Of a DNA stretch of 64,000 bases, positions 40,111 through 52,837 are shown piece by piece. A program made the translations under genes and the position numbers. The notes beneath the pieces were generated by a model that worked only from the letters and a program-made list of their open reading frames with translations, made no database searches and was not told where the DNA came from. Position 1 is the first letter of the stretch. The number at the start of each line of letters is the position of its first letter. Source of the stretch: Melastoma dodecandrum (lineage: Eukaryota > Streptophyta > Magnoliopsida > Myrtales > Melastomataceae); contig JARUPY010000397.1 in the NCBI GenBank assembly GCA_029817715.1, positions 5,828,001 to 5,892,000 on the forward strand, written 5' to 3'.

Positions 40111-43100
40111 GGATCTTTCCGCGATGTTAAGACGATAAAGCTGCCCCAACCTTCATCTAAGGTACAAAAGGGGAGGTGCGGGTCTCCCCGAAATTATTTT
40201 GAATTCACCTGTAACGGGCTGCGGGCCCAAGTGCATATGCCCGCAGTCACCGCCATTCCCCGCCCCTTTGACCTTGATAATTGTTTGTGATTTACACGCA
40301 TGATCTAGGCCTTAGGATTTATGTTGTGTGTTGTTTTAAAATTGAACAAACATGAGTTCGGGTTCAAAGCCCGAATCGGGTCTAATGCTCGTAAAACAGT
40401 GACATGAGTCCGGAAACATGTCTGGATCGGGTCCAATGCCCGTTAACCAAAAGCAAACTTTTTGAGCCAACGCCACCTCCTTTTCGCATGTTATAATGTA
40501 AGAGTTAATAAATAGAAATTCCCGAACCAACTGTTTTTCCGACTTAAACAATTTTAAAATAAGTCGGTGGAGACTCCGTAATAGCTTACCTAGGGTAAGC
40601 AACAACAACATTTTTACGAAGCCATCATGGATGAGTTAACAGCGACACGAGCCGCTCCTGGAGTCCTCCTTAAAATTCACGAACTAGGCTTTAACGCAGC
40701 ATTTCGTTTGACACCTTCAAGGAACTGGAGACGGTTGGCAAAATGCCTCGCAAGCCCATTTGAGAACCAAGGGAAGCCCCAACCCGATTTCTTTTCGTAG
40801 CGTCCGACGCTCGAGTCGCGACGTCGACCGGAATGGGCCTTGGGTGAGCAGGCCTGAATCCTCGTGTCGTCCGTACCGCAGCACGCGTACTAAGCCGGAG
40901 GGCGCGCGTACAATTGTTAACCAAGGAAAATCGTCCGTGGTGAAGACAAGATAGAACTACCTACATTCTTCGAATACCATATTGCTATTTTTCTTCTTTA
41001 TACATTCATACAAAAAGATAGAAATTGTTTTGAACATTGAAGATTGCTTGATTGGATTTGTGTCAACTACAATCAGAAGCCGAAATCTAGATACAATGCC
41101 ACAGACATTATCGATCCATTCAGATGATAAATGAATAGATAGCGAGAGAAGTGGATGATGATGCGGGATTAAGTGATGAATAGGTTTGTTAAATAGGTTT
41201 TAATGATGACCATTGACCTTCTGTGAAACAGAAGTCAAACATTTACACTACAGAAGTAATTGACAACTTTTTGTATGAAATATTTTTATAATTAAATGAT
41301 TGTTTAGTAATTATTTAATTGCGAAAATAAAAGAATTTGATCTAGATCAAAATCATTAGATTACGTTTCTAAATAATCACAATAGGAATTATATTTTTCA
41401 TGGAATGAAATATACCACCTATTTATGGCAATGTTCTGCAAAGTTGTCTCCAACTAGATCGATTCGACCACCAATGTACTATTATTTGGTATGTTTATCC
41501 ACCTTATCTGTCTAGATTCATTTAATTATATGTCTTAGATAGAATGATATCGGTTTTGGTGATTTTGGAAGTTAATCTTGGATTATTTCCATTAAGCTGA
41601 TCAGTATCGCCGTATTCATGAAAAAATCATCAAATCATAATAATTTTGATATGATATAATTACCTAAAGAATATCTGCATGATTGTCTCGTTTTGTAAAT
41701 ATAATATCGTGATATTATCTAATATTTACTTTCTTTTATGCGCAGAGGGCTGATTGGCCAAGATTCAGCTTTTACATTTAGTCTAGGTCATTTTGTATAA
41801 TTATGACTATTCATCCACACTTCTCTGTAGGTCATTGTTGGATTATACATAAAAAATTCAGATAGTGTGCTGAGAATTTTTGTAATATTTTCGTTTGAAC
41901 TTTGCTAGTCACACACGAGGGACGAAACTGTAGAAGAGTCTTCTGGGAGAGTAACCTAGGATCACGAGGGACTTTTGGTTGGAGGTTGCAGGAGACGTTT
42001 GTGGAGGTTTCGATCCAATCAATCCTTAATTGGACTTTAACTCTAAATCACCCCCTCTTAGTATAGCAAGGTTTTTCCCGACAATATTTTAACATGGAGA
42101 GCGGTGGAAAGTGCATCGGAAGTGGTGAACCAATTTGGACTACTAGGTGACATGCTAGCTCGAGTAGCTCATAGAAGATTCTTCAATATGAAGAAGCCGA
42201 CTTCGACGTTGAAGAGGATACTGAAAACAACTTGGAACGATAATTTGCATGAAAAGGAAATTGATTTGGTGGTGATTTTGATCCCGATATTTAGACGCGG
42301 ATGTGAACTTAGTTTTTTCAGTATTATTCAAAATAAAAAGGTTAGCGCTTAAGAGCGATGAGAGGTGTTGCCGCGGGTACCTTAACATGACTTGGTCGTA
42401 GTAAATACCAACCATAAACCAAACACCACCAATCCACAATCCTCCTATTATCTATAGATATTGAAATCTAAATAGCAACGGCAAACTCCTAGATCACAAC
42501 CACTAATTAAGCGGGTACTATCCCCGTCCCTATGGCCGTTCCCCTAACAGCTCTCTTCCATCTCTCCGGATATTCAGTTATCGAGGACTACAAACGTGAT
42601 CCTCCTAGAAGCCAAAATTGTCGACCGACTTGCTCACAGGTGAAAAACTAGGGGAACTCTTGGAGGGCCTCCTGATTTGCTCTCTCGAGACCAGCCAATG
42701 TGGTTCCACTCGACGTTAGGCTTCTACTGAATGATCCCCCGCTTTATGCTTATCCTAGGCATCGTCCCCTTCTCCACCGTCCGAACCCCCTCGGCTTGTT
42801 TCACGTTCTCGATCGCATGTTCCTCGAAGTTACTATACATGATTCTGATGAAATCCCCTCGGTTTCAGCTTCTGGGTCGCATCAAAGGTTTGGGTTTGAA
42901 GAGTGTTTCAATTTCTTCTTCCCTTCCTTCAATCGTAGCTTTGGCGCGGAAAAATTGTTTCCCGCAACACGTGTCGAATTTTACAATAAAATGTTGTCGC
43001 CGTTAAAGTGAAAGTAAACACAATACAATAGTACTGAATTTATAGCGTTTGGTGCTGTACACTACGAAGTGAATGAATACAAATATAACAAGTAAACACA

Positions 43101-43290
43101 ATATCGGAATTTAATACAACGCTTACACCGTTACAGTTACAGACATGATTCGAACGGGAAAACCACAAGAAAGACCTGGTGACGCTTCGAGACGGTCGGG
43201 GACGGATGAGGGGCGGTCGAGGCGAACTCTTTTCGTAGAATTCACCTTGTGGAACGGAAGGGGTCGAAGGTGGCGACGGGTATGGACGCT

Positions 43291-43560
43291 AAAGGCCTGA
43301 GGCTCACCCTAGTGGTGGGACGAAGGCGGAATTTGATCGTTAAGGGCCGGAGGCTCACCTTGACGGTGAAGTGACGCGGGATTTCAATCATCAAAGGCTG
43401 GAGGCTCATCCTGACGGTAGATTGAAGCGGAATTTTGTTGTCAAGTGCCGGAGACTCACCCTGGCGATGGAGTGAAGCGGAATTTTGGTGTCAAGGGCCG
43501 GAGGCTCACCCTGACGGTGGAAGGATGCCAAGGGATGGAGGCTTACCCTGAGAAGGTAAA
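43291..43560. repeat. Tandem repeat, about 50-base units, five and a half copies
   Basis: The core GGCCGGAGGCTCACCCTGA recurs with GGCTC/GACTC starting at 43301, 43352, 43403, 43453 and 43503, and a shorter last unit at 43540. Spacings are 51, 51, 50, 50 and 37. Between cores each unit contains GTGAAGCGGAATTT or a variant. Confidence 0.85.
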
Positions 43561-43844
43561 AGTGAAAGCAAATGATAAAAGACTTTGAGTCTGTGTTTTG
43601 AGTTTTGTCGTTGTTGTGTGTGCGTTTTCTATTGCGATCTTTTTATAGCGCAGGATCTTTTGGTTGCAATTACTCAGCAGATTCGGTATCTTCTTAGATC
43701 GTGTGCACGATCTCCCTTCTATTTTGTAGGGGGCATGCGCAGCGTATCTCAACCGTCTCTTCCGTGCTTGCCACGTGTCTTTTCCCTTGATCGTGGCTTA
43801 GTTGTGCGCTTAAGAGTGCTCTTTGATCGATGCTCAACGAAGCT

Positions 43845-43945
43845 CTCGAGCATAGTTGATCCCAACTCTCGAGCTCAGCAGCTACTTCTCGAGCAGCCTA
43901 TTCTCGAGCGCTCGAGAGCTGTTTCTCGAGCGGGATGCTTCCCAA
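43845..43945. repeat. CTCGAG-rich cluster
   Basis: In about 100 bases the palindrome CTCGAG occurs six times (in CTCTCGAGCATAG, CTCTCGAGCTCAG, CTTCTCGAGCAG, TTCTCGAGCGCTCGAGAGC and TTTCTCGAGCGGG). The middle part, TCTCGAGCGCTCGAGA, is a perfect 16-base palindrome. Confidence 0.8.
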
Positions 43946-44797
43946 TACTCAAACTGCTTCTCGGGTATCACCTCTGAACTTCGTTGTTTTGGCCCACTTG
44001 GTGGGTGGTGGTGATGACGACCATGATGATGTAGATAGAACGATCGAACAGTGGAAATAAAAGGGTAAAACGGATTCCTGGGATGGAATTAAAAAAAGGC
44101 AATCTTTCTCTTCGATTATGCGATTCTGGGTAATTGGGGGAATGAATCACAAAAATGATTTTTACTGCCGTGATTCATCTGCAGAAGGGTTTTTAGGGGC
44201 CTCAAGATTAGCTTTTCCCTTGTCAGTGGCAATGAATGTTCAGGCAAGCGCGGTCCTTAGGCTTCCTTCCGGTCCATCTCAGCTCCGGCCAGTTGTTGCC
44301 GTGACCGGTTGAAACTGGGTCAGCCGTCGTCAACAACTAGAGCATGGGTAAGCAGCCATGACATGGGAACAGGGGGCCAGAGACGCGTACACGAACAGGG
44401 GACGAAGAAAGGTTCCAACTTGGGCGTCCCGGGGGGGGCTGAACGATTTTAGGATAAGCTTTTTGCTTGTGGATACTTCGATCATCGACTATTGAAGAAA
44501 GGTGGGGGGTTGCATGAATGAAGGTTCCCCTCTCCTTCCTCCCTCTTACCATTAAATTACTGCAAATACTCTCGTTTCGATCTTTCGAATGGACATGTAT
44601 TGACTCCTGACTTTTAGTTCTTCCTCAGACGCGCTTTACCCAAATACCAATCGGCCCTCGTCAAGCCATCTCTGTTTATAAAATAACCACACCGACACCA
44701 GCGAACAGCCATCTAAGGTTGTCTGAAAAGGTGGGGTAAAGGTTGCCGTCGTTCCTTTGACCCTCAAGTTTTTGGTCGGGTCTTTCTCGGTGTGTTC

Positions 44798-45193
44798 ATG
44801 GCGGAAGAGCAAGCTCTGGGCACTCCATCGAATCGGGATCCCTGCCCGAAAGGCTGTCTCGACAGCCAGCCGCCGATGAATCCTGCTATCGTCAAGCCGG
44901 CCCCGTCTTCTGCGGCTTCATCCTCTGTTTTCTCTTCTTCTTCTTCTACGTCGGAGGCAAGCGGTTCCCCCTCGACGATTGCTGCAACAACGGCGACCAC
45001 GACCAACAGGTGCGTGTCCTGCAGGAAGCGGGTGGGGTTGACCGGGTTCCGCTGCCGTTGCGGATCCACCTACTGTGGCGTGCACCGGTACCCAGAGAAC
45101 CATAGCTGCGATTACGACTACAAGAAGGCGGGTAGGGAGCAGATTCAGAGGCAGAACCCTGTCGTTGTTGCTGAAAAGCTCCATAAGATTTGA
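44798..45193 (+). CDS. AN1 zinc-finger stress-associated protein with degenerate A20 finger
   Basis: Intronless, 131 residues, ATG at 44798 (MAEEQ). The C-terminal AN1 finger is complete: CVSC, then [19 protein letters not shown] and the ending [13 protein letters not shown], which is standard for plant SAP proteins. The N-terminal half should hold an A20 finger (CX2-4CX11CX2C). Here only the first pair CPKGC is present and the second CX2C pair is missing; the text goes [12 protein letters not shown] into a Ser/Thr-rich linker. SAPs act in cold, salt and drought responses, partly as ubiquitin-binding or redox-sensitive factors. Loss of A20 would remove ubiquitin binding. It is convergent with PARP3, whose stop codon lies 305 bases downstream. 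Confidence 0.9.
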   Translation: MAEEQALGTPSNRDPCPKGCLDSQPPMNPAIVKPAPSSAASSSVFSSSSSTSEASGSPSTIAATTATTTNRCVSCRKRVGLTGFRCRCGSTYCGVHRYPENHSCDYDYKKAGREQIQRQNPVVVAEKLHKI

Positions 45194-45497
45194 GCTCTTC
45201 TCCCAATCTGGGTTCTCTCTCTTTCGCCTTGTAAGGGGGTTGTAATGAAAAGCAAAGCTGAATTAAACCTTTCGGGAGGTGCCCAAAAGACTTTATGTTC
45301 TTTATCAAAACAAAGGCTGGCTGGCCCGATTCGGTGATATATTTGGATTTGTGTACAGAACAAAATTCCATCACCCCCTATTCCTAAGCTTGTTTTCCAC
45401 CCGATTTACAGGCAACCCGAAGTACCGAAACATCCTCAAACCTGCCGAAGTCCTGGTTTTGATCCTAGAGATCGTGGCTTTCTCTGGGCTTGTTCGT

Positions 45498-48400
45498 CTA
45501 TTCTTCGGTTTCCATGATCACGCCCTGTTCTTCGTACTTGACTCCCACCAGGAACCTGATGCTCGTCTGCAGAGAGTTTTTCGAACTGTCTTATTAACCC
45601 AACTAGCGTTTAAGACACTATTCGGAAGGATGAACAAGTTGGTGCGAGAGGTATTTACCTGTTTTGGGTCGTAGACTGCATATTCATTGTACTCCAGGGG
45701 ACTGTCCTTGTGCTCCGATGGGATCAGCTTGCCGCAAGGCACCTTGATGTCGTCCTTCCATGTGAAGTGCTCGGACTCGTCTGTTTTCTTCCTTCCCAGC
45801 CCCTTCACCCCAATCTTCCCCTCCTCCCAGGACTTTGTGTCCTGTCCTTTTGGTTTGGCGGATCATTGGTCAGCACGGAGATGGAAATATCAGAGTTGTA
45901 GGACACGGTAACACAGGTGTTGGCTTCTTACCTCCGACGGGTGGTTCACTTCCACGACTTGATCTCCCAGGGAAGCAATCGCCAGTACCAGGATGCCTTC
46001 AGGTCTCTCTACTGCGGTGAACCCATACCTTGCTGCCTCTGCGGCGGCATCACTGCATATGATTGCCCTGCCGAACTAAAACATATAACAGAAAAGAAAC
46101 AAGAGATGTCACAAACTGATAGTAAAGTGATGCCAGTGGGTTGATGTTCCGAGACTTACCATGTAACCGGGAACCGGAATAGTGCAGACTGCCGGCTGGA
46201 ATCCTTTGTTCAAATGCCTCATCAAGTTCGAGGTACGTGTTCCTGCAGAGATCAGGATATCAGATTTGGTTGATTCTCGAGTGGAGATACACATGGTTTG
46301 AAGACTCTTACCACACCAGAGGAGACATTTGTTAGGCAGCTTCCTTATTTCCTCGTAGGATGGCGCCGCCTTCGATTCCACCACATATACATTCTCTACA
46401 GACACCCCATATGCCTGATGAAGAAACAATGTGATAAAAAACACTTAGTCCAGGTCTGAGAAACTGTTACTAAGCTGGAAGCTAACCACCCAAAAGCTGT
46501 TCATCTTACTATGTCCCCAAGTTTTACAGGCTCATATGTCTTCTCGAGATAGTTCACAATCATCTTATAGTCTGCCGAGTCGTCCTCCACAGGCGAGATC
46601 TCGCAACCCAACTTCTCATACCGGTCAGATAGTGGGTCATCGATCGTGTCCCCTGTCATGTCCCCTATTATATAGGAAGCATCGGTTATGTCCTTAACAG
46701 TCTCGAACGCTGCTGCAGCCTGCAAAGTACTGAAAGGCTTAGAGCCCAAACAGATCAACAGAACATTTTCCAGATTGCTCGTAAGGTTATAGATGGCTAC
46801 GTAGTCTGCAATTTCTTGATAGTTTCTGAGGATGAAGGGCCGGGTCGAGTGCATCAAGGTAAACCATCTCTGGCTGTAATCAGACCGAATTACATCTGCT
46901 CGCTGCCCTTTCCCTTCATCTGACTTTAGCTTCTCCACAAACTCGAGGAGCACCTCTTCACCTGGTGGGTCACCAATCAGGATTACCATTACAAAATTCT
47001 ACAACCCAGCATGAAAAAGATATCTAGTCGAATTCTTACATTTCTTCAGGTGAAACTGTGAAAGCATTCCCATAGGGAGATCCGGCGGGTCATGTCCCAT
47101 TTCCATGAGAGCATATCTAACGATCAATAAATCGACACCATTGATGATAACTAAACCAGAAGTCTCTCATATTAAATGCTTCAGGGACTCCTCGATACCT
47201 GTATATCTCCCGACTGCATAAAACCTTCATGAGGAAGGCGACCCGGGGTTCCAACCTAGAATGAGCAGCTGCCACTCCGAGCTGACGCACATCCAATCCA
47301 CCGTGTCTTGCATCGACACCGTCATCCTAGGTGAAAAAGTTCAATGATTTTATGATCAGTCGACTGGACACGGACCAGGAAAGGTGGCTTGAGATTGTTT
47401 TAAGTGTCATACCATGTCGATCAGATGGAACTTGAAGGGCTTCTTCTGGAACTTCTTCTCCCTTTCCCAAGGCTCAAACTCATTTCCTGTTATAGTCTCG
47501 AAGAGCTTAGTAAATTCCTTCACTGCATTGTCAACATTCACCCATTCTTCGAGGCGCTCTTCTGCCCCCGGATCATCGCCTACTGTCCCCCTCTTGTAAT
47601 ACAAATTCAAGTTATTCCCAGGGACAGTAATGAGTTGCAGGATGCAATACCTGCAAAAACCACAATCGAAACTTCATTCCACATCCACAGACTAGAAGAG
47701 GAATCACACGTCTTACTCATTCACTCCTCGACCAAGGTTGCATTGGGAGAACGCGCAGCTGTAAACAACCCCATCTCTTTCAAAAACGGTTCCTCCTTTC
47801 TCGCTCAGCTTCGTGTCCTTGTAAACCCCTCGCTTCCCATACAACTTAATCTGCAATCACAAGTTCGAATTTTTCAGAACTCAGTTTCAATTAATTACAA
47901 TGACTGCAAAGCTTCGAGGGAGTTTTGTTTACTTCTGCAGTGAGTGACTCAAGACCTTCCTCTCCAGGATCCTGCTTGTCCCAGGGAATCCCTCTCCCTT
48001 CCACTGCAAGATCACTTAACATGTTGTAGGCTGACAGAGGTTGCAGCTCCTGTCGTTCAATGCAGTCCAGCAGCCATTGTTCTCGCACGACTTGTACCCC
48101 TCTCTCCCTGCCAACCATTGTCAAACAATATTAGATACTGTGACATCCTGTACGTCGCCAATCTTTTTGTGAGAGTTACTCACACTGCTTCAGAAATTTT
48201 CGATGAGCCACCACGGTCACGCTCAGCTTCGGCCGCCACCAGACAGTTGACACCTGCATACACGCGTTGGATTACAAGCTAAATTTCACAAGCAGAACAC
48301 GCTCGACTTGCAGTCCTCGTAGTGGAAGTACCAATAACGGAGCCATTAACCTTCCCTCCACGCTTCTCGATCTCCTCCTTCCATGTCTCCTACAACATCA

Positions 48401-49386
48401 TTGTAAAATGAATCAACATGGAAACGATTCAACGCTAGTTCTTGAGTAATTCGATTTACACACTTGCTTCCTGGACATTCGGCCAGACAATGATATCATC
48501 ATATTCTGGAAAACTTTTTCCCCATTGCCCAAGTCTTTCTTAGGTCGATGACGAGGATCCCGGTACTTCTTAAGCAACTGTCAGAGAGCTGGATGTCAGT
48601 CAGTCTTATTTAAGACGATAATTCATAGACTATGGGAGAGTAGATAAAGGGATCACATCTGCAGCCGGAGAGTTGAGCACCGAGTCAGGCAACTTAGTAG
48701 GTTCCTCTTTCCTAGGAGGATTCCTGGAGCTGTACGTGCACGTCGCCCACTCACTGTAAGATCCTTTGCAGAGGTACTTCCCGCCATCAAACTCCAAATT
48801 ACTGCCGCAAATCGGGCATACGTCCAACGGTCCGTAATACAGAAGATCCTGGCTGCTCAGCAAAAATCGTTTTCAAAAGCTTAAGCAACCTCGATAGGAA
48901 ACTCGGCTTTGGGTAGGAAGCATGTAATGATTCCGATCGGATACCATTTGGTTATGACAAGACCATCGGAGCCGGACCCATCCTGGTCATTAGCCTGGAG
49001 GATTTCTCTCAGCAGGTCGACCGATAGATTCTCCTCAGTCGCTTTCCTCAACTCCTTGTAGTCCTCGGGAAAATCCCTGGATGACAACTGTTCGTCGGAA
49101 GACTTCCTATAGGGCTGGCGGCCGTTATTGTTGTCCTGCCTAGGCTTCTTGGGCGACTGCTGCTGCTGTTGCGAGGCGGCCTTCTGCTGCTCCGCTTTCT
49201 GCTTCCTAGTCATGATCTTGTCCTCGTCCATGGGTCGCCGGCCCTCCGTCGAAGACCTCGTCTCGTGAACCTTTCGACAACGTGCCCCCAGCAGACATAC
49301 ATCCCACGTTCCGTTACGCATCCCATCGACACCAAAAAAAAAACGAGAGGAGCCCAAAAACTAGAAGAACTCCGTCGTACCTTCAT
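45498..49386 (-). CDS. PARP3: Poly(ADP-ribose) polymerase 3 (plant type)
   Basis: Seventeen exons join in phase to 851 residues. Their upper bounds run 49386, 49270, 48852, 48577, 48389, 48253, 48107, 47850, 47650, 47326, 47116, 46961, 46414, 46242, 46075, 45841 and 45566. The first coding exon carries only ATGAAG. Domains in order: basic N-terminus; PADR1 zinc region with CPIC and CKGSYSEWATC (about 123-150); BRCT (MMISLSGRMS to WLLDCIERQELQPL); WGR (IKLYGKRGVYKD…YCILQLITV); PARP regulatory domain (about 500-640); catalytic domain to the end. The HYE triad that defines polymerases is Cys692 (LLWCG), Ile726 (AIICSD) and Glu821 (NEYAVYD), so the enzyme should not make poly(ADP-ribose). This loss is known for plant PARP3, which is seed-expressed and nuclear. 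The start MKVHETRS agrees with the Arabidopsis protein as I recall it. Confidence 0.93.
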
Positions 49387-51279
49387 AATCCTTCCCTCTC
49401 TGTGTTCTTGATTCTCGCAAGCAAAGGATAAGGACTCGGAGACAGAGCAGGACACAGAACCGCCTCCAAACAAATGGAACGACCCAACTCGGAGCTGGGA
49501 AGACTAATAAAACCTCGGAAAACGATGAAGTATGTCCTAAAACCGCCACGTAACTTCCCCCCGTCCCAAACCCGAGAACAAGACGTGTGTGTCCATGCTT
49601 CGTACTTGCCCGACACTTGTACAAAAACTGCATGCATCGTTGTGGTGGGGGGGAGAAAGAGCTCGAAACTTCACCTCGTCTTCTTCATTCAATCTTAAAC
49701 ATTGTTTTCCGCAGTTTCATGTCGGTCGGGAAACGACACGCCGCGCCGCGCCGAGCCCCCCTGAACAGTTTATTGGGTCAATGGGCCTGGTTATCGTATT
49801 GAACCCCGAGCCCGTGGGCCAATTGTGTAAGCCCAATAAGAAACGAAGCGTGGGGCCAGTGGAAATCATATTCAGCCCAATTAGCCGGGTATAATTTGCG
49901 TCGAATATTTCAATTAGAAACTATTGGGCTAAAGAGAAAATGGATCCACCTATTTGGGAGGAGGAGGAACTAATCATTCCGACAAACGCACGTGCGCCAG
50001 CAGCCTCGCCGACAATCACAGCTCCACTTGTTTTGCTTCGCTTTTCGGTCGTGCCGTTTCGAGTAGCCCAATGAAACCTTTAGCCATAATAATAAATAGG
50101 TAAAATACCATACATTTTTAAAAGTTTACATCACAAAAAGAAAATAAAAAAAAATTAGGAACATAAATTGATATTTTTTCAAATAGTTACGTTAGTCGGG
50201 TAACTATTGTAACGACATATCGTAGACTCGAGTAATACTGTTATGATAAGGTCATAAATAATTTAAAATATCAATTTAAGACTATAAAATGGTCATACAA
50301 AAAAGTCGCAAAAATGTAGTGCCATATTTTGTCTTATTAATAGAACTTATACAAAATTAGCCGTTGGGATAGGTCAAAGAAATCTTACTTGTAAAATATT
50401 CGATTAACATAAAAATGCATTTAAGTAACCGATTTGGCCCATGTTTAATACTCGCCTCTTTTTTTTTTTCAACGGTTCTCTTGCTATCATGGCGAGTTAG
50501 AATACTTAATACACGTAATTAAATAAAAAACAACGTCATTATTCATTGTTTAAGAATATAATAAATTTGTTTAAACTCGATTCATAAAAAAATCGGAAAA
50601 TCACCAATTTCCCACGCCCATATTTCTTCTTTATTGAAAATATTTTTTAAAAAATTGTTCGTTAAAATCGAGGTAGATTTTGTTAAGACAATTGTTACAT
50701 AGGAAATTCAAAAGGGAAAATAGGAATAAATGGGCACAATAACTAATAAAATTTATATAGGAGAAGGTATTCTTTTCAAAATGGGAGACATTTTCTTGTA
50801 TAATTTATTAAACCAGGCAATATAGCCTTTGCAATATTGAATATTTACTTTTTACAAATTCTTCCAAAAGCAACGTAATTCCATGAACCGGTTCCGAGGA
50901 AGGGCTCCTTCCTCCGGCCATGAAGACGCAACTTGCAAGCGGATGTCATTCGGTGGATGGTTTGCCCATGCTGACGGAGACCGATACATAATTAGTAGTT
51001 AAAAATAAAATAACAATGTGTTTGATTTAAGAAATTTGAAAAAAGAAATAAAATTTTCATTTTCTTTATTTTAAAAAGGAATAAGAGTAACTTGCTTTTG
51101 ATAAGGCTCTTTCATTTCCTCCGCTTCGTCCTCGAGCTAAATATAATTTTTTTCATTCAGTTATAGTCATGATGATGAGATATTGAATTAAGTTTTATCC
51201 ATTTCGTTGTATCAACTCATGAAACGTGTAGGGTAAAATCACTCCCCTCTAATAGAATAATTTACATGCAAATATCTCG
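49387..51279. other. AT-rich spacer
   Basis: About 1.9 kb. The first 600 bases are the likely PARP3 promoter. 50090-51240 is strongly AT-rich with poly-A/T tracts, and I see no gene, LTR or tandem array in it. Confidence 0.6.
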
Positions 51280-52260
51280 CCAAGGCGTTTGGACCACTTC
51301 CCCGACTTTCCTAAGTTCTGGTGGTTGCCAATCCGACGACCCGTCCGCCAGATACTGGCCATTACGATGGTTGGCGTGGCTGTGGCGATCGTTATTGTCG
51401 GAGGATCACTCCGCCTCCGCCCAAGCTTTTGTGGTCTGCCCGTGCGACATCACCCCGGATTAAGCTTCAGGCACCTGGCTTACAGGGAGAGGAGCGTGTC
51501 GCGTGGCAAGGCAAGGTTTAGGTTCATTCTCCTTCATGGGTTTGACAGCTCCGAGGACCTCTACATCCCTCTGTCATTGCTCAGGTTCTGTTTCAATCTC
51601 ATTTGGATGGTTTGTGCCGCACTACATGGAAATTGAGCTCAAGCGAGCTCGCTTTGGTACGGATATGCTGTGGATGAATCTGTCGGAATTCATGGAGGAT
51701 TTGGGGGCTGTACCTGTTGACGTTTGATAGGGCCGGTTACGGAGAGAACGGCCCCAACCCCAAGCGCACATTGAGGCATTCGACATTCAGGAGCTTTCCG
51801 ACGATTTGAATCTCAGGAACAAGTTCTACTTGACGGGCGCCTCGATCAGGACTTCTGCCGTCTAATTCTTGCATGAAGTATATTCCCCATGGGTAGACAG
51901 CCAGCCCCCTTTTCGTTGAATCTCCAACATCGTGTTTGGATAATGCGAGCGATGATGAGTGGGGGGCTCGATTACAATTCTAGACTTTCCGGGGTGACCC
52001 TCTTGGTGCCTGTGGTAAACTACTGGTGGCCTTCGTTGCTGCCCGAGCAGGGCAAAGGAAGCAGATCAAGAGGGACCAATGGAAACTCTGGACCGCACAC
52101 CACATGCTTTGGCTAATGTACTGGTGGATGATGCAGAGGGACCCTATCCTACTCAATAAGAGGGACCTCACCACGATCCAGGCAGCCTTGTCCAAGTTCC
52201 CGAGCTGCAGAGGCACACGGCGAAGAGGTTGCCTGCGGATCAATTACTGGGAGGTCGGGG
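51280..52260 (+). pseudogene. Alpha/beta hydrolase pseudogene, tandem relative of the next gene
   Basis: Three frames must be combined to follow the protein. 51437-51582 gives LAYRER…RFRFILLHGFDSSEDLY. 51700-51850 gives LTFDRAGYGENGPNPKRTLR and then NLRNKFYLTGASI, where the nucleophile GXSXG should follow but is disrupted. 51983-52150 gives VTLLVPVVNYWWPSLLPEQ and RDPILLNKRDLTTIQAALSK. The motif order is that of the gene at 52838 (HGFGSSKE; YDRAGYGD; VPTVNYRWPSLPD; LFNKRDIEALK). Frame changes, a lost catalytic serine motif and no GGH segment mean it is dead. The first part (IRRPVRQ…GVAVAIVIVGG) looks like the N-terminal membrane anchor that homologues have. Confidence 0.8.
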
Positions 52261-52837
52261 AACGGCGGCCAGCTGATGATCCACGAGGACGATGTCATGT
52301 GCGAAGGGGAGCTCCTCTGCTTATGGGGGAAGAACCTGACTACCATTTCCTAATTTCTTAATTGTCATTTTAAATAATATAATTAAAGCGGCCTTCCCCG
52401 CGGAAATTAGATAATGAGTCATTATCAAGTTTGAATTAATGGGAGTGTCATACATAATTAATCTCTTAACGTAAAAGCGTGTGAAGAATGAAAGGAAATT
52501 TCGTGATAATTTATTAAAAATATTATTATTTCCAAAAAAGAAAACGTCAGGCAAAGGGGTGTGTGACTGTGAAACAATGAGAAAGGGTGTTTGAAACCAA
52601 TATCCTTGGTGCCTAAGCAAGAGAAGAGAGAACACAATATTCCTTTGTTTTTGGTTAATAAGTAAAAATCTCCTATATTGGCCTGGTCATCATCGTGTCA
52701 TCTCCACATTCAAAAATCAAATAAAATCCCACCAATTAATTAAAATTTTTAATTTAATCAATTGCGCAGATCTCGTCATCATCTCCTTCATTTCCTCCGA
52801 TTCGACCATCGGCTTCCCCCTACCCACACGAGATTGG

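Larger units (their letters stand above)
37175..44797. other. Repeat-rich spacer, probably old retrotransposon debris
   Basis: Seven and a half kilobases without a gene I can name. 37790-38500 is GC-richer and coding-like, with short open frames (for example 38006-38320 on the plus strand) that match nothing I know. 39180-40110 has a degenerate repeat of about 180 bases. 40140-40930 is GC-rich with short direct repeats around GGGTTCAAAGCCCGAATCGG. 41000-42060 is AT-rich. 43290-43560 is a tandem repeat of about 50 bases. 43845-43945 is a CTCGAG cluster. The phrases recall LTRs of plant gypsy elements, but no LTR pair or polyprotein motif was found. Confidence 0.5.

Noticed and set aside
42104..42352. 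82-codon frame with possible transposon gag look
   Set aside because: No zinc knuckle, no primer site and no polymerase motifs nearby.
45279..45674. 131-codon plus-strand frame between the AN1 gene and PARP3
   Set aside because: It overlaps the last PARP3 exons on the other strand, whose phase and motifs are clear.
47404..47943. 179-codon plus-strand frame
   Set aside because: Antisense shadow of PARP3 exons 8 and 9.
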